A stretch of DNA of 64,000 nt from Hymenobacter radiodurans (GCF_004355185.1 NZ_CP037922.1:3814001-3878000); one strand, 5' to 3'. Counted from the first letter of the stretch, positions 1 through 9,109 are shown. Made by a program: numbers and translations. The notes: generated from the sequence alone by a model not told the origin.

Positions 1-1
1 G

Positions 2-151
2 TTATTCGCCATTGTAGGTCTTTATATAGATGGGTGGCAACGTTTTCAGGCCGCAAAACTACGGCTTAATCCCCGCTTTGCCAAAGCTCCCATGAGCGGA
101 AAGTTTACGCAGCGCTGGAGTATTGACAATCAGGCACTCAGCAGGCTTTAA
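2..151 (+). CDS. C-terminus of an unidentified protein (partial, enters from the left edge)
   Basis: An open frame enters from the left edge and stops with TAA at 149-151. About 49 residues are visible. They begin with a hydrophobic stretch (LFAIVGLYIDGW) and end in a basic, polar tail (KFTQRWSIDNQALSRL). I do not recognise the family. The hydrophobic start suggests the end of a membrane segment followed by a cytoplasmic tail, but this is inference from 49 residues. The frame ends about 55 bases before the tRNA-Gln promoter, which fits a real gene end. A copy of the dispersed TTTGCCCCCCA motif lies just after the stop, at 160-170. Confidence 0.45.
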   Translation, partial: LFAIVGLYIDGWQRFQAAKLRLNPRFAKAPMSGKFTQRWSIDNQALSRL

Positions 152-206
152 ACCCAATATTTGCCCCCCAGCTCCGGAAAAATTTTAAAAAAATATTCGA
201 TTAGAA

Positions 207-237
207 TTTGCCCCGAATTATTCGCCTCGTACATTTG
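207..237 (+). promoter_or_regulatory. Bacteroidota-type promoter of tRNA-Gln
   Basis: TTTG at 207-210 and TACATTTG at 230-237 are separated by 19 bases. This matches the TTTG / TAnnTTTG consensus of the Bacteroidota housekeeping sigma factor. It lies 31 bases before the tRNA. Confidence 0.75.
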
Positions 238-268
238 CACACCCAAACAGCAATGCTGATGGGAATTT

Positions 269-341
269 TGTCCGATGGTGTAACTGGCAACACGCTTGAT
301 TTTGATTCAAGAAAGTCCAGGTTCGAGCCCTGGTCGGACAA
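269..341 (+). tRNA. tRNA-Gln, anticodon TTG
   Basis: This 73-base cloverleaf has a perfect 7-bp acceptor stem (TGTCCGA with TCGGACA) and an A discriminator at 341. The anticodon stem CTTGA/TCAAG (295-299 and 307-311) encloses a seven-base loop with anticodon TTG at 302-304. The T-arm contains GTTCGAGCC. No 3' CCA is encoded, since the sequence after the discriminator is CTG. It reads CAA and probably also CAG codons. Confidence 0.95.
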
Positions 342-352
342 CTGCTCGTAAC

Positions 353-404
353 GCGAAAGGCGCTGATACTTCCCTCGGGAGGAATCAGCGCCTTTCGCTT
401 TTTA
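353..404 (+). terminator. Intrinsic terminator after tRNA-Gln
   Basis: A perfect 15-bp inverted repeat (353-367 with 384-398) encloses a 16-base loop and is followed by a T run. It closes the single-gene tRNA transcript. Confidence 0.85.
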
Positions 405-494
405 GTTTAGCCTTATCGGCCTTTTAGCGTTAAATTCGGCTGTTTTTACTTACCACTCCCCTCTGCCTAGCTCAGCCATATAGCGTCTACTCTT

Positions 495-502
495 TACCTT
501 TG
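495..502 (+). promoter_or_regulatory. -7 element upstream of prs
   Basis: TACCTTTG matches TAnnTTTG and lies 34 bases before the prs start codon. No good TTTG -33 box stands at the usual spacing, so the promoter call rests on the -7 box alone. Confidence 0.5.
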
Positions 503-535
503 CCCACTCCGCTGATTCCCAACTGAATTAAACTC

Positions 536-1465
536 ATGTCCCAGCAGGTTAAACTTTTCGCAGGCAACGCCTCGCACGAACTCGGTGAGAAAATTGCCGC
601 CGCCTACGGCACCCAGCTCGGTGACCTGAGCCTTCAGCGCTTTGCCGACACTGAATTGGGACCAAGCTTCAATGAAAGCGTTCGGGGTTGTGCCGTGTTT
701 CTGATTCAGAGCACGTTTCCGCCGGCTGAAAACTTGATGGAACTCATGCTGATGGTAGACGCTGCAAAACGCGCTTCTGCTGCTTCTGTCACCATTGTAA
801 TGCCTTATTATGGCTACGCTCGTCAAGACCGTAAGGACAAGCCGCGGGTGAGCATTGGGGCCAAAGTGGTGGCCGACTTCATCCAAAGTGTTGGCACCGA
901 CCGCCTGATGACCTGCGACCTGCACGCCGGCCAGATTCAAGGGTTTTTCGATATCCCTGTTGACCACCTCGACGGTTCGGCCATGTTTGTGCCCTACATC
1001 AAATCGCTGAATCTGGACAACCTCATTTTTGCCTCTCCTGACGTTGGTGGCGTGGTGCGGACCCGCGCTTTTGCCAAGCGCTTCGGGGCCGAAATCGTAG
1101 TGTGCGACAAAACACGTCTGCGGGCCAATGAAATTGCCTCTATGCAGGTAATTGGCGACGTAACTGGGCTAGATGTCGTTTTAGTCGATGATATTGTGGA
1201 TACGGCTGGCACCATCTGCAAGGCGGCTGAGTTGCTGTTGGAGCGTGGGGCACGTTCGGTGCGGGCTGTTATTACGCACCCCGTACTCAGCGGCCCGGCC
1301 CACGACCGCATTCGCAACTCGGTTTTGGAGGAGCTTGTGGTCTCCGACACGATTCCGTTGCGGCAGGAAAATCCGAAAATCCGGGTGATATCATTAGCTG
1401 ATCTGTTTGCCCATGCTATTCGCAACGTGGTGACGCACGAGTCAATTAGCTCGCTGTTTACTTAA
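536..1465 (+). CDS. prs: Ribose-phosphate pyrophosphokinase
   Basis: It makes PRPP from ribose 5-phosphate and ATP in the cytoplasm, feeding purine, pyrimidine, NAD, His and Trp synthesis. The 309 residues match the usual 310-315 of class I PRPP synthetases. Visible signatures are the N-terminal FADTELGPSFNESVRG region, the ATP/flexible segment YARQDRKDKPRVSIGAK near residue 93, a CDLHAGQIQGFF segment, and the PRPP-binding loop VLVDDIVDTAGT around residues 214-226. The catalytic loop reads CDKTRLRANE, where many homologues have DKRR. It is transcribed alone from its own -7 box. The next gene, rplY, also has its own promoter. In many bacteria prs, rplY and pth are neighbours, as here. Confidence 0.96.
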   Translation: MSQQVKLFAGNASHELGEKIAAAYGTQLGDLSLQRFADTELGPSFNESVRGCAVFLIQSTFPPAENLMELMLMVDAAKRASAASVTIVMPYYGYARQDRKDKPRVSIGAKVVADFIQSVGTDRLMTCDLHAGQIQGFFDIPVDHLDGSAMFVPYIKSLNLDNLIFASPDVGGVVRTRAFAKRFGAEIVVCDKTRLRANEIASMQVIGDVTGLDVVLVDDIVDTAGTICKAAELLLERGARSVRAVITHPVLSGPAHDRIRNSVLEELVVSDTIPLRQENPKIRVISLADLFAHAIRNVVTHESISSLFT

Positions 1466-1535
1466 AAGATTAGGACAGTCCAGCGTTGCCCTGCTCAGCA
1501 GGACGGCATTTTACATCCTATATAGCAAGTCCTTT

Positions 1536-1564
1536 TTTGTTAACGGACTTAAACCGTATCTTTG
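1536..1564 (+). promoter_or_regulatory. Promoter of rplY
   Basis: TTTG at 1536-1539 and TATCTTTG at 1557-1564 are 17 bases apart. An ATG at 1577 would fall close to the transcription start, which supports the downstream ATG at 1619 as the rplY start. Confidence 0.7.
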
Positions 1565-1618
1565 CGGCCCCATTAATTGATGGGATCAGAAAATACTTTT
1601 TCCAAAAACACTCTTTTT

Positions 1619-2194
1619 ATGAAAAGCTTAGAGATTGTAGGGTTTAAAAGAGCGAATCTCGGCAAGAAAGAGGCAAAGCAGCTGCGTCTTGATTCTTATG
1701 TTCCGTGCGTAATGTATGGTGCAGGAGAGCAAGTACACTTCTCGGCTCCTGCCATTCTCTTCCGCGAATTGCTGTACACGCCTGAAGTACACATCGTCGA
1801 TTTGAACGTAGAGGGCACTATCTACCGTGCTATCGTGCAGGACGCTCAGTTTCACCCTGTGAACGAAATGTTGCTGCACGTTGACTTCCTGCAATTGCAG
1901 GATGGCAAAGAGGTAAAAATGGACATCCCTGTAAAATACATCGGCACTTCGCCCGGCGTACAGCAAGGTGGCAAGTTGATCTCGAAGCTGCGTAAGGTAA
2001 AGGTGAAGGCGCTGCCCGAGAACCTGCCTGACTATGTTGAGGTGAACATTTCGGAGCTTGAGCTAGGCAAGTCTATCAAAGTAAGCAAAGTGCAGCCTAC
2101 TAACTACACTATTCTTACGAACCCCCTCGCTCCTATCGCTACCGTGGCTATCCCACGTGCACTGAAAGGTGCTATGGCCGGCGGCGACAAGTAA
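1619..2194 (+). CDS. rplY: 50S ribosomal protein L25 (CTC form)
   Basis: This is the ribosomal protein that binds 5S rRNA. The 191 residues fit the long CTC/TL5 type: an N-terminal 5S-binding domain (about 1-95, starting MKSLEIVGFKRANLGKKEAK) and a C-terminal beta domain (about 100-185). The invariant core MYGAGEQVHFSAP corresponds to the MYG segment of the family. I chose the ATG at 1619, since the one at 1577 would add 14 non-conserved residues and sits at the expected transcript start. A strong terminator follows at 2230-2272. The C-terminal tail is Gly/Ala/Lys-rich. Confidence 0.95.
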   Translation: MKSLEIVGFKRANLGKKEAKQLRLDSYVPCVMYGAGEQVHFSAPAILFRELLYTPEVHIVDLNVEGTIYRAIVQDAQFHPVNEMLLHVDFLQLQDGKEVKMDIPVKYIGTSPGVQQGGKLISKLRKVKVKALPENLPDYVEVNISELELGKSIKVSKVQPTNYTILTNPLAPIATVAIPRALKGAMAGGDK

Positions 2195-2229
2195 GCCCAC
2201 GCCACGGATTTTGTAATCCGTTCGATTAC

Positions 2230-2272
2230 CTAAAGAAAAGCCCCCAGGAACATTCTGGGGGCTTTTCTTTAG
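2230..2272 (+). terminator. Intrinsic terminator after rplY
   Basis: A perfect 18-bp stem (2230-2247 with 2255-2272) has a 7-base loop. The lower arm contains a CTGGGGGCTTTTCTTT run, the G5 form of the motif common in the terminators of this window. Confidence 0.88.
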
Positions 2273-2351
2273 ATCATTTGGGCACCAAAATCAGATTGAT
2301 CATTTATCAATTCTGAGCAATCCACTATATCCGATTTTAATCCGTGATTCA

Positions 2352-2915
2352 ATGAAATACCTGGTTTTAGGCCTCGGCAATATTGGTCCCGAATACGCCA
2401 ATACACGCCATAATATCGGCTTTATGGTAGCTGATTATTTGGCACAAAAACATGAGGCGCGGTTTGAAATAAATCGACACGCGTTCGTGACGGAAATCAA
2501 GCATAAAGGCAAAACCTTTGTGTTGGTGAAGCCCACAACGTACATGAACTTGAGCGGTAAAGCAGCGGCACATTATCTGACCAGCCTGAAGCTAGAAAAA
2601 GAGCAGATGCTGGTTGTAACCGATGATTTGGCCCTGCCTTATGGCAAGTTGCGTTTGAAAGGAAAAGGCTCAGCCGGAGGTCATAATGGCTTAAAATCCA
2701 TTCAGGAAACGTTGGGCACCGACGAATACGCTCGCCTGCGCTTCGGCGTCGATGCTAATTTTCCGAAGGGCCGGCAAGTGGATTATGTGCTAGATCCTTT
2801 CTCGGCTGACGAGCAAATCGACCTGCCGCTGCGCATTGAAAAAGCGGCGGATGCAGTCTTGGCTTTCGGAACCTTAGGTATTGAACGCGCTATGAATGTG
2901 GTTAACGTGAAATAA
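2352..2915 (+). CDS. pth: Peptidyl-tRNA hydrolase
   Basis: It releases peptides from peptidyl-tRNAs that drop off the ribosome. The 187 residues are the normal length. Catalytic-site residues are in place: N10 in GLGNIG, H20 in NTRHNIGF, the Asp in VTDDLALPYG (near residue 93) and the Asn in SAGGHNGLKS (near 115). The family motif KPTTYMNLSG is present. It follows rplY by about 160 bases and is separated from it by a strong terminator, so it must be transcribed separately. It converges on metG, with a shared terminator between them. Confidence 0.96.
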   Translation: MKYLVLGLGNIGPEYANTRHNIGFMVADYLAQKHEARFEINRHAFVTEIKHKGKTFVLVKPTTYMNLSGKAAAHYLTSLKLEKEQMLVVTDDLALPYGKLRLKGKGSAGGHNGLKSIQETLGTDEYARLRFGVDANFPKGRQVDYVLDPFSADEQIDLPLRIEKAADAVLAFGTLGIERAMNVVNVK

Positions 2916-2974
2916 AGCCTTGGTAGAAGCGCTGGCTATTTTATGACAGGGTCGCCTTTAGAATACATAGAATA

Positions 2975-3011
2975 AGAAAGCCCCCACTTTGCGCAAAGTG
3001 GGGGCTTCTTT
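2975..3011. terminator. Bidirectional terminator between pth and metG
   Basis: A 12-bp G/C-rich stem (2979-2990 with 2995-3006) has a 4-base loop and AT-rich flanks on both sides. It suits the convergent pair. Confidence 0.8.
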
Positions 3012-3050
3012 ATGGGTTGTCGGTTGGGAAATTGTATACCGACAGCAAGC

Positions 3051-5093
3051 TTACATCACGCCGCTACCGGGCCGCACTTGCTGGCCGGGTTGCATGAGTG
3101 CCAACGAGCCGTCGGCGTTTTCGGCTAGCAATAGCATGCCCTGCGACTGAATACCTTTTATCTCTCTAGGGGCCAAATTTAGCAGCACCAACACCTGCTG
3201 CCCGACCAGCGCTTCCGGAATAAATGACTCCGCAATACCGCTCACGATGGTGCGCTGGTCCAGGCCAGTATCAACAGTGAGTTTGAGGAGCTTTTTAGTC
3301 TTGGCGACTTTCTCAGCGGCCGTAATCGTGCCTACTCGCAAATCCATGCGGCTGAATTCATCAAACGACACATTATCCTTCGCAGAAGCCGTGACAGCGT
3401 TTGCCAATTCATTAGCTTTTTTAGTGTCAAGCAGCTTTTGCACCTGCGCCTCTACCGTCGCATCTTCTATCTTTTCAAAAAGTAGAAAAGCTTCATTGAG
3501 TTGGTGTCCAACCGGGAGAGCATTCGTGTTGCCAGCAGCAGCCCAAGGGGCTTTTTCGGTATTTAACATACTACCCAAGCGCGCAGCCGTGTTGGGCAAA
3601 AATGGCTCCATCAGCGTGGTGAGGCTAGCTGTAATTTGCAGGGCGATATTGAGGATCGTAGCTACTCTTGGCTCATCCGTTTTTATAAGCTTCCAAGGCT
3701 CCGTATCCGCCAGATATTTATTACCCAAACGAGCCAGATTCATTAGCTCATTGAGCGCATCGCGGAAGCGGTAGTTCTCAATGAGCTGCCCAATACGCGC
3801 CGGGAAATCGGCCAGCTGCTGTAGGACATCTTGGTCAAATTCAGTGAGCTCATTTCGCGCCGGAATTTGCCCCCCAAAGTACTTATGCGTGAGCACTACA
3901 GCGCGATTTACGAAGTTGCCGAGCGTAGCTAAAAGCTCGTTGTTGTTGCGCGCCTGAAAATCCTTCCAGGTGAAATCATTGTCTTTATTCTCGGGTGCAT
4001 TTGCGCACAACACGTAGCGCAATACATCAGCGCGGCCCTCGAAATCCTGCAAGTATTCGTGCAGCCACACCGCCCAGTTGCGCGAAGTAGAAATCTTGTC
4101 GCCTTCAAGGTTTAGGAATTCATTGGCCGGCACATTATCGGGCAAAATATAGTCGCCGTGAGCCTTGAGCATGGCCGGAAATATGATGCAGTGAAACACG
4201 ATATTATCCTTGCCAATAAAGTGCACAAGCTTCGAGCCGCTGTCTTTCCAATAGGTTTCCCACGTGTCGGGCAGCAGGTCTTTAGTGGCGGAAATGTAGC
4301 CGATGGGTGCATCAAACCACACGTAGAGCACCTTGCCCTCAGCACCTTCTACCGGCACAGGCACGCCCCAATCCAGGTCGCGGGTAACGGCGCGCGGGTG
4401 CAGGCCCTGATCAATCCAGGATTTGCATTGCCCGTACACGTTGGCTTTCCAATCGTTTTTATGGCCTTCCACAATCCATTCACGCAGCCAGGGCTCATAC
4501 TGGTCGAGGGGCAAGTACCAGTGCTTGGTTTCGCGCAGCACCGGATTATTGCCGCTAAGCATGCTGCGCGGATTAATTAGTTCAGTGGGGCTGAGCGACG
4601 TACCGCACCGCTCGCACTGGTCGCCGTAGGCGTTTTCGTTGCCGCAGTTTGGGCACGTACCCACGATATAACGGTCGGCTAAAAATTGGTTGGCCTGCTC
4701 ATCGTAATATTGCTGCGACGTCTGCTCGATGAATTTTCCTTCTTCGTACAGCTTGCGAAAAAAGCCGCTCGAAACTTCGCGGTGCGTAGCCGACGACGTG
4801 CGGGAATAAATATCGAACGACACCCCAAAATCCACGAAAGAATCGCGGATTAATGCATGATATTTATCGACCACTTGCTGCGGTGTGACGCCTTCTTTTT
4901 GCGCCCGAATAGTGATGGGCACACCGTGTTCATCGGAGCCGCAAATAAACTTTACATCACGACCCGCACTGCGTAGGTAGCGCACATAAATATCAGCTGG
5001 CAGATAAACACCTGCCAGATGACCAATATGCACCGGACCATTGGCATATGGCAAAGCAGCTGTAACAGTATAACGCTGAAAATCAGAGGACAT
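3051..5093 (-). CDS. metG: Methionyl-tRNA synthetase
   Basis: It charges tRNA-Met for initiation and elongation. The 680 residues match the long form with a C-terminal dimerisation/tRNA-binding domain. The HIGH motif is PVHIGHLAG (residues 20-28). The zinc knuckle has CPNCG and CERCG near residues 148-165. The KMSKS loop is present as the KISTS variant in GDKISTSRN near residue 333. The final 100 residues are an EMAP/Trbp111-type OB fold ([14 protein letters not shown]). The start is the ATG at 5091-5093, just before the conserved [13 protein letters not shown]. One copy of the dispersed motif lies inside at 3866-3876 and encodes GGQI. Confidence 0.97.
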   Translation of the reverse strand: MSSDFQRYTVTAALPYANGPVHIGHLAGVYLPADIYVRYLRSAGRDVKFICGSDEHGVPITIRAQKEGVTPQQVVDKYHALIRDSFVDFGVSFDIYSRTSSATHREVSSGFFRKLYEEGKFIEQTSQQYYDEQANQFLADRYIVGTCPNCGNENAYGDQCERCGTSLSPTELINPRSMLSGNNPVLRETKHWYLPLDQYEPWLREWIVEGHKNDWKANVYGQCKSWIDQGLHPRAVTRDLDWGVPVPVEGAEGKVLYVWFDAPIGYISATKDLLPDTWETYWKDSGSKLVHFIGKDNIVFHCIIFPAMLKAHGDYILPDNVPANEFLNLEGDKISTSRNWAVWLHEYLQDFEGRADVLRYVLCANAPENKDNDFTWKDFQARNNNELLATLGNFVNRAVVLTHKYFGGQIPARNELTEFDQDVLQQLADFPARIGQLIENYRFRDALNELMNLARLGNKYLADTEPWKLIKTDEPRVATILNIALQITASLTTLMEPFLPNTAARLGSMLNTEKAPWAAAGNTNALPVGHQLNEAFLLFEKIEDATVEAQVQKLLDTKKANELANAVTASAKDNVSFDEFSRMDLRVGTITAAEKVAKTKKLLKLTVDTGLDQRTIVSGIAESFIPEALVGQQVLVLLNLAPREIKGIQSQGMLLLAENADGSLALMQPGQQVRPGSGVM

Positions 5094-5220
5094 ATGGAGA
5101 AACTAAACCGAAAAAAGGATTCGAAAGAAAGAAGTAGAAATACTGTACTCACGCAGCATTTGGCTACAAAGAAAGTTTTAAAAAACAGGAGAAAGCTGCT
5201 TAATAAAACCATAACATCTC

Positions 5221-5239
5221 AGACCTAGTAAATAGGTCT
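5221..5239. promoter_or_regulatory. Inverted repeat abutting a -7 element (possible operator)
   Basis: AGACCTA at 5221-5227 and TAGGTCT at 5233-5239 form a perfect 7-bp inverted repeat with a 5-base spacer. Its right arm ends on the first base of the TATATTTG element. A dimeric repressor bound here would block the promoter. This is inference. The region is shared with the 5' side of metG. Confidence 0.4.
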
Positions 5240-5246
5240 ATATTTG
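5239..5246 (+). promoter_or_regulatory. -7 element of the histone-H1-like gene
   Basis: TATATTTG fits TAnnTTTG and lies 66 bases before the ATG at 5312. No clear -33 TTTG is visible. Confidence 0.45.
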
Positions 5247-5311
5247 AATGAATAGGTTGAATAATTTTATTGAAATTAAGGCGATCTATCTACCTCTCAC
5301 TTGCTTCCATC

Positions 5312-5968
5312 ATGAAAAAATCCGACGAGGAAAAATCCGCTAAAAAGGCTAAAAAAGTGTCGACTCCAAAAGCCTCAAAGGCGGAACGCAAAGCGGCCAA
5401 ATCAACGGTGCGAGTGACCAAGTCGCTTAACAACGATCGCACTAACGAGAAAGCCAGCCAGAAGAAAGCTCTCAAATTGGCAGCTAAGCAACTTCAGAAA
5501 GAGCTGGATACGCGTGTAAGTGATGTGGTAAAACGCATTCGCAAAGAAACGAAAGCGAAGCTGAAAGAAGTAGTGAAGGAAGCGACGCGGCGGCTCGATC
5601 AGGATACGGAGCGCATGTTTGAGGAAGCACTGCATACTATTGTGCGTCATTATGACTCCGCCGATACAACAACTGATACCTCGATTGCCCCCGCTGCTAC
5701 TCCTACCGCGCCTGCTCGAAGCCGCAAGTCGGCACCTAAGCCGAGCGTAGCAACGAACAAGGATGGTAGCGCTCGTAAAAGCCGAGCTAGCTCGCAGGGC
5801 CAAAGTAGCACACCAGCGGCTTCGTCTAATGGCAAAACCTCAACCAGCGCGCGCCGACCTAGTACCAGCGCGCGCAAGCCCGCAACTACCGCTGCTGCCA
5901 GAACAAGCCGCAAGCCTGCCGCCACAGAAACTCCGGCACCAAGCACCGACACAAACAGTGCTAGCTAG
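5312..5968 (+). CDS. Lys/Ala-rich histone-H1-like protein
   Basis: A 218-residue, very basic, low-complexity protein. Residues 1-45 are Lys-rich (MKKSDEEKSAKKAKK). Residues 50-110 form a charged helix likely to be a coiled coil (LKLAAKQLQKELDTR through RLDQDTERMFEEAL). From about 115 the protein is a Ser/Ala/Thr/Pro tail with scattered Lys/Arg and repeated SAR(R/K)P units. Such tails resemble eukaryotic H1 and bacterial H1-like DNA-binding proteins, so a role in nucleoid binding is plausible but not shown. I prefer the ATG at 5312 to an earlier possible start at 5270 because it follows the -7 box at a normal distance and begins with the Lys-rich segment. A strong terminator follows. Confidence 0.7.
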   Translation: MKKSDEEKSAKKAKKVSTPKASKAERKAAKSTVRVTKSLNNDRTNEKASQKKALKLAAKQLQKELDTRVSDVVKRIRKETKAKLKEVVKEATRRLDQDTERMFEEALHTIVRHYDSADTTTDTSIAPAATPTAPARSRKSAPKPSVATNKDGSARKSRASSQGQSSTPAASSNGKTSTSARRPSTSARKPATTAAARTSRKPAATETPAPSTDTNSAS

Positions 5969-5972
5969 GATT

Positions 5973-6023
5973 GCATAAAAAAGCCCCCGACGAGTATTTT
6001 ACTTCGCTGGGGGCTTTTTATGC
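5973..6023. terminator. Bidirectional terminator
   Basis: Two 15-16 bp arms (GCATAAAAAAGCCCCC and its near-complement ending at 6023) enclose a loop of about 20 bases. A-runs and T-runs on the two sides suit the convergent genes. Confidence 0.85.
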
Positions 6024-6035
6024 TTTGCGATTATT

Positions 6036-6392
6036 TTAAGGACGGCGAATGGTATCGGAAGGTGCACCGCGCAGGCGACGCAGCCGTGTTTCCGGCGTAC
6101 TGGTGTTAGGGTCGTTGGTATTCACGTTTTCGATTCGTTGACGGGCGTTAGTCCCGGCAGCCTGTTCACCCAACTCCACCCGGCCGGGCGTTGCGTCAGG
6201 CACAACGGCGCGAGTGCCAGTTCCGCTATTATAAGCAGCCTGCCGATCGGCATCGGTCCGGATTTCAGTGGGTAGCGGGGCACGATCTACTTCGGCCCCT
6301 TGCTCTTGAGTAGCGGTGCAAGCGACGCCCAAAAACACCAAGCTACCCAGCCAAAAGACGCGGCAAGGCAAACCCAAACGATACGTGCTCAT
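6036..6392 (-). CDS. Small lipoprotein of unknown function
   Basis: 118 residues. The N-terminus has a basic n-region, a hydrophobic core (FWLGSLVFLGVAC) and a lipobox with Cys at about residue 25, so it should be a membrane-anchored lipoprotein. The mature part is hydrophilic, rich in Thr, Arg and Asn, and has no recognisable domain; it is probably disordered. It stands alone between the terminator and msrB on the same strand. I cannot suggest a function. Confidence 0.65.
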   Translation of the reverse strand: MSTYRLGLPCRVFWLGSLVFLGVACTATQEQGAEVDRAPLPTEIRTDADRQAAYNSGTGTRAVVPDATPGRVELGEQAAGTNARQRIENVNTNDPNTSTPETRLRRLRGAPSDTIRRP

Positions 6393-6524
6393 AAATTTTA
6401 GCTAAATGCAGGGTCTGGGGCGAGCCTGCACCCTTACAACGCAACCCAATAGTATAAGTTGGCTACGGGAGCGTTTGCACCCTAAGTGTAGTACTGGCTA
6501 CACTGGGGGCTTTTTTAGAATTAA

Positions 6525-7082
6525 TTACTGCTTCTTAAAAGTCATAGCGGCCGAGTTCATGCAGTACCGCTGCCCTGTAGGTTTTGGGCCATCATCGAAG
6601 ACGTGACCGATGTGGCCGCCGCATTTGGCGCATACAATCTCGTCGCGCGACATGCCATAACTGTTATCCTGCTGCACTTTCACGCTGGCGGCGGTGGCCG
6701 GCGCAAAGAAGCTGGGCCAACCCGTACCCGACTCAAATTTGGTAGCCGAATCGAAAAGTTTGTTGTCGCAGCCGGCGCAGTAGTACACGCCCTTTTCGTG
6801 GTTATCGTTGTATTTATTGGCAAATGCCCGCTCGGTGCCTTGCTCGCGCAACACATTGAACTGCTCGGGCGTGAGCTGCTTGCGCCATTCTGCCTCCGTT
6901 TTGCGAACGGCAAACTCGTCGGCTTTGTTGGTCATGGGCTGAGCGGTCGGATAGGCTTTGGCAGCACCTCCGGGTGTGGTAGCGGCCTGAGCCTTAGCGG
7001 TTGCCAGCGCGTCCTTTTTCTGCGAACAGGCAGTACCCAACGTCAAAAAAGAAAGAGCCAGAATAAGGGCGTAGTTACGCAT
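6525..7082 (-). CDS. msrB: Peptide-methionine (R)-S-oxide reductase, lipoprotein form
   Basis: It reduces the R form of methionine sulfoxide in oxidised proteins. The 185 residues include a lipoprotein signal (ALSFLTLGTACS) and a 125-residue MsrB domain starting near residue 60. The domain shows the zinc-binding pairs CAGC and CAKCGGHIGH, the GTGWPSF substrate loop, and the catalytic Cys in RYCMNSAAM near the C-terminus. The lipobox implies a site in the envelope, where it would repair periplasmic or outer-membrane proteins. It is on the strand opposite to typA, which starts about 200 bases away. Confidence 0.93.
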   Translation of the reverse strand: MRNYALILALSFLTLGTACSQKKDALATAKAQAATTPGGAAKAYPTAQPMTNKADEFAVRKTEAEWRKQLTPEQFNVLREQGTERAFANKYNDNHEKGVYYCAGCDNKLFDSATKFESGTGWPSFFAPATAASVKVQQDNSYGMSRDEIVCAKCGGHIGHVFDDGPKPTGQRYCMNSAAMTFKKQ

Positions 7083-7252
7083 TAGAGGAAAATGAGGGAA
7101 GTGTAAATGAAACAGATGAATAGCGCGCTAATGTAGCGGCTATTGGCACAACATACGCGACGGGGTCCGGGTTCGGTTCGCTGGGGCGGGTGCTATTTCA
7201 GTTTCAAACAGTTAACATTTTCTTCTCACTCATTTATCCGCTGACAATTGCG

Positions 7253-7260
7253 TACCTTTG
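7253..7260 (+). promoter_or_regulatory. -7 element of typA
   Basis: TACCTTTG lies 20 bases before the chosen typA ATG. Upstream only TTTA is seen where TTTG would be expected, at 7233-7236. This placement rules out the much earlier possible start at 7190. Confidence 0.6.
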
Positions 7261-7279
7261 CGCCCGCAAAAACCTTTGT

Positions 7280-9088
7280 ATGCAGAACATTCGGAATATC
7301 GCAATTATTGCGCACGTTGACCACGGCAAGACGACGCTCGTGGACAAAATCATTCACGCCTCTAAGCTATTCGATGAGCACCAGCACTTCGACGACCTGA
7401 TCTTGGACAACAACGATCTGGAGCGCGAGCGGGGCATTACCATCGTTTCCAAGAACGTATCGGTTCGTTATAAGGACGTTAAGATCAACATCATTGATAC
7501 GCCTGGTCACGCCGACTTTGGCGGTGAGGTAGAGCGCGTGCTGAAGATGGCCGACGGCGTACTGCTGCTCGTGGATGCCTTCGAAGGTGCCATGCCGCAG
7601 ACCCGTTTCGTACTGGGCAAGGCCATTGACCTCGGTCTAAAGCCTATCGTGGTAGTAAATAAAGTTGACAAAGAGAACTGCCGCCCCGACGAGGTACACG
7701 AGCAGGTGTTCGACCTTATGTTCAACCTCGGCGCATCAGAAGATCAGCTTGACTTTGTGACCTTGTATGGTTCATCGAAGCAAGGTTGGATGAGCACCGA
7801 CTGGAAAGTAAAGACCGACAACATCATTCCGCTGCTCGATGCGGTAGTAGCTTCTATTCCAGCGGCTCCTACTTTGGACGGCACGCCTCAGATGCAGGTG
7901 ACTTCGCTCGACTATTCGTCGTTCGTGGGTCGTATTGCCATTGGTCGCGTACACCGCGGCACGCTGAAAGAAGGCTCCAACATGAGCTTAGTGAAGCGTG
8001 ACGGCACTATTAAGAAAGTAAAAATCAAAGAGCTACACGTGTTCGAAGGCCTGGGCCGGAACAAGGTAGCAGAGGTTAGCTCGGGCGAAATCTGCGCCGT
8101 AACCGGTATTGAAGGTTTCGATATCGGCGATACGCTGGCTGATGCCGACAATCCAGAAGGATTGGCAGTTATCAGCATCGACGAGCCAACGATGAACATG
8201 TTGTTCACCATCAACAACTCGCCGTTTTTTGGTAAGGAAGGTAAGTTTGTGACCTCGCGTCACTTGCGTGATCGTTTGTTTAAGGAGACGGAGAAAAACC
8301 TTGCGCTACGCGTGAAGGAAACCGATAAGGAAGATACATTCTTGGTGTACGGCCGCGGTATTCTTCACTTGTCGGTACTGATTGAAACGATGCGTCGCGA
8401 AGGCTTTGAATTGCAAGTGGGTCAGCCCCAGGTGCTGTTCAAAGAAGACGACAATGGCAACCGCTTGGAGCCAATTGAGCACTTGGTAGTGGACGTGCCA
8501 GAGGAAACTGCTGGTAAGGTTATCGAGCTGGTAACGATGCGGAAGGGCGACCTAACCATCATGGAGCCGAAAGGCGACTTGCAGCACTTGGAGTTCAATA
8601 TTCCGGCCCGTGGCCTGATTGGTCTGCGTAACAACGTCTTGACCGCTACCGCTGGTGAGGCTATCATGAACCACCGCTTCCAGAGCTACGAGCCCTACAA
8701 AGGCGTAATTCCAGGTCGTATTGCTGGTTCGCTGATTTCGATGGATACGGGTGCTGGCACCGCGTACACCATCGATAAGATGCAGGACCGTGGCGAGTTC
8801 TTCGTTGATCCAGGCGAGGAAGTATACGCTGGCCAGGTTATCGGTGAGCACACCCGCCCCAACGACTTGACCATCAATATTCAGAAAGGCAAGAAGCTCA
8901 CCAACATGCGCGCTTCCGGCTCCGACGACAACGCGAAGATTGTTCCGAAGCGTCAGTTCTCGCTGGAAGAGGCGATGGAGTACATCCAGAAAGATGAGTA
9001 TCTGGAAGTAACCCCAAAGTCGGTACGGATGCGCAAGATTCTGCTGGACGAGAACGAGCGTTTGCGCTCCGCCAAGAAAGTAGACTAG
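7280..9088 (+). CDS. typA: Translational GTPase TypA/BipA
   Basis: A ribosome-associated GTPase of the EF-G family, involved in 50S assembly and in growth under stress and cold. The 602 residues match the family. G1 is AHVDHGKTT (residues 9-17), switch II DTPGHADFGG, and the G4 base-recognition motif NKVDKENCRP. The C-terminal domain has the typical GLIGLRNNVLTATAGEAIMNHRF and SGSDDNAKIVPKRQFSLEEAMEY segments. I chose the ATG at 7280, since the frame upstream to 7190 runs across the -7 element. It is monocistronic and ends at a strong terminator. Confidence 0.97.
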   Translation: MQNIRNIAIIAHVDHGKTTLVDKIIHASKLFDEHQHFDDLILDNNDLERERGITIVSKNVSVRYKDVKINIIDTPGHADFGGEVERVLKMADGVLLLVDAFEGAMPQTRFVLGKAIDLGLKPIVVVNKVDKENCRPDEVHEQVFDLMFNLGASEDQLDFVTLYGSSKQGWMSTDWKVKTDNIIPLLDAVVASIPAAPTLDGTPQMQVTSLDYSSFVGRIAIGRVHRGTLKEGSNMSLVKRDGTIKKVKIKELHVFEGLGRNKVAEVSSGEICAVTGIEGFDIGDTLADADNPEGLAVISIDEPTMNMLFTINNSPFFGKEGKFVTSRHLRDRLFKETEKNLALRVKETDKEDTFLVYGRGILHLSVLIETMRREGFELQVGQPQVLFKEDDNGNRLEPIEHLVVDVPEETAGKVIELVTMRKGDLTIMEPKGDLQHLEFNIPARGLIGLRNNVLTATAGEAIMNHRFQSYEPYKGVIPGRIAGSLISMDTGAGTAYTIDKMQDRGEFFVDPGEEVYAGQVIGEHTRPNDLTINIQKGKKLTNMRASGSDDNAKIVPKRQFSLEEAMEYIQKDEYLEVTPKSVRMRKILLDENERLRSAKKVD

Positions 9089-9109
9089 TTTTAGTATTAT
9101 CTCTCCCTA

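Noticed and set aside
494..967. A minus-strand frame over the prs start
   Set aside because: It overlaps a full prs gene with a promoter and has no family features.
6485..6510. Hairpin plus T run at the end of msrB (AGTGTAG/CTACACT, GGGGGCTTTTTT)
   Set aside because: The T run is on the plus strand, but no plus-strand gene ends here. It might be a remnant; no clear role.
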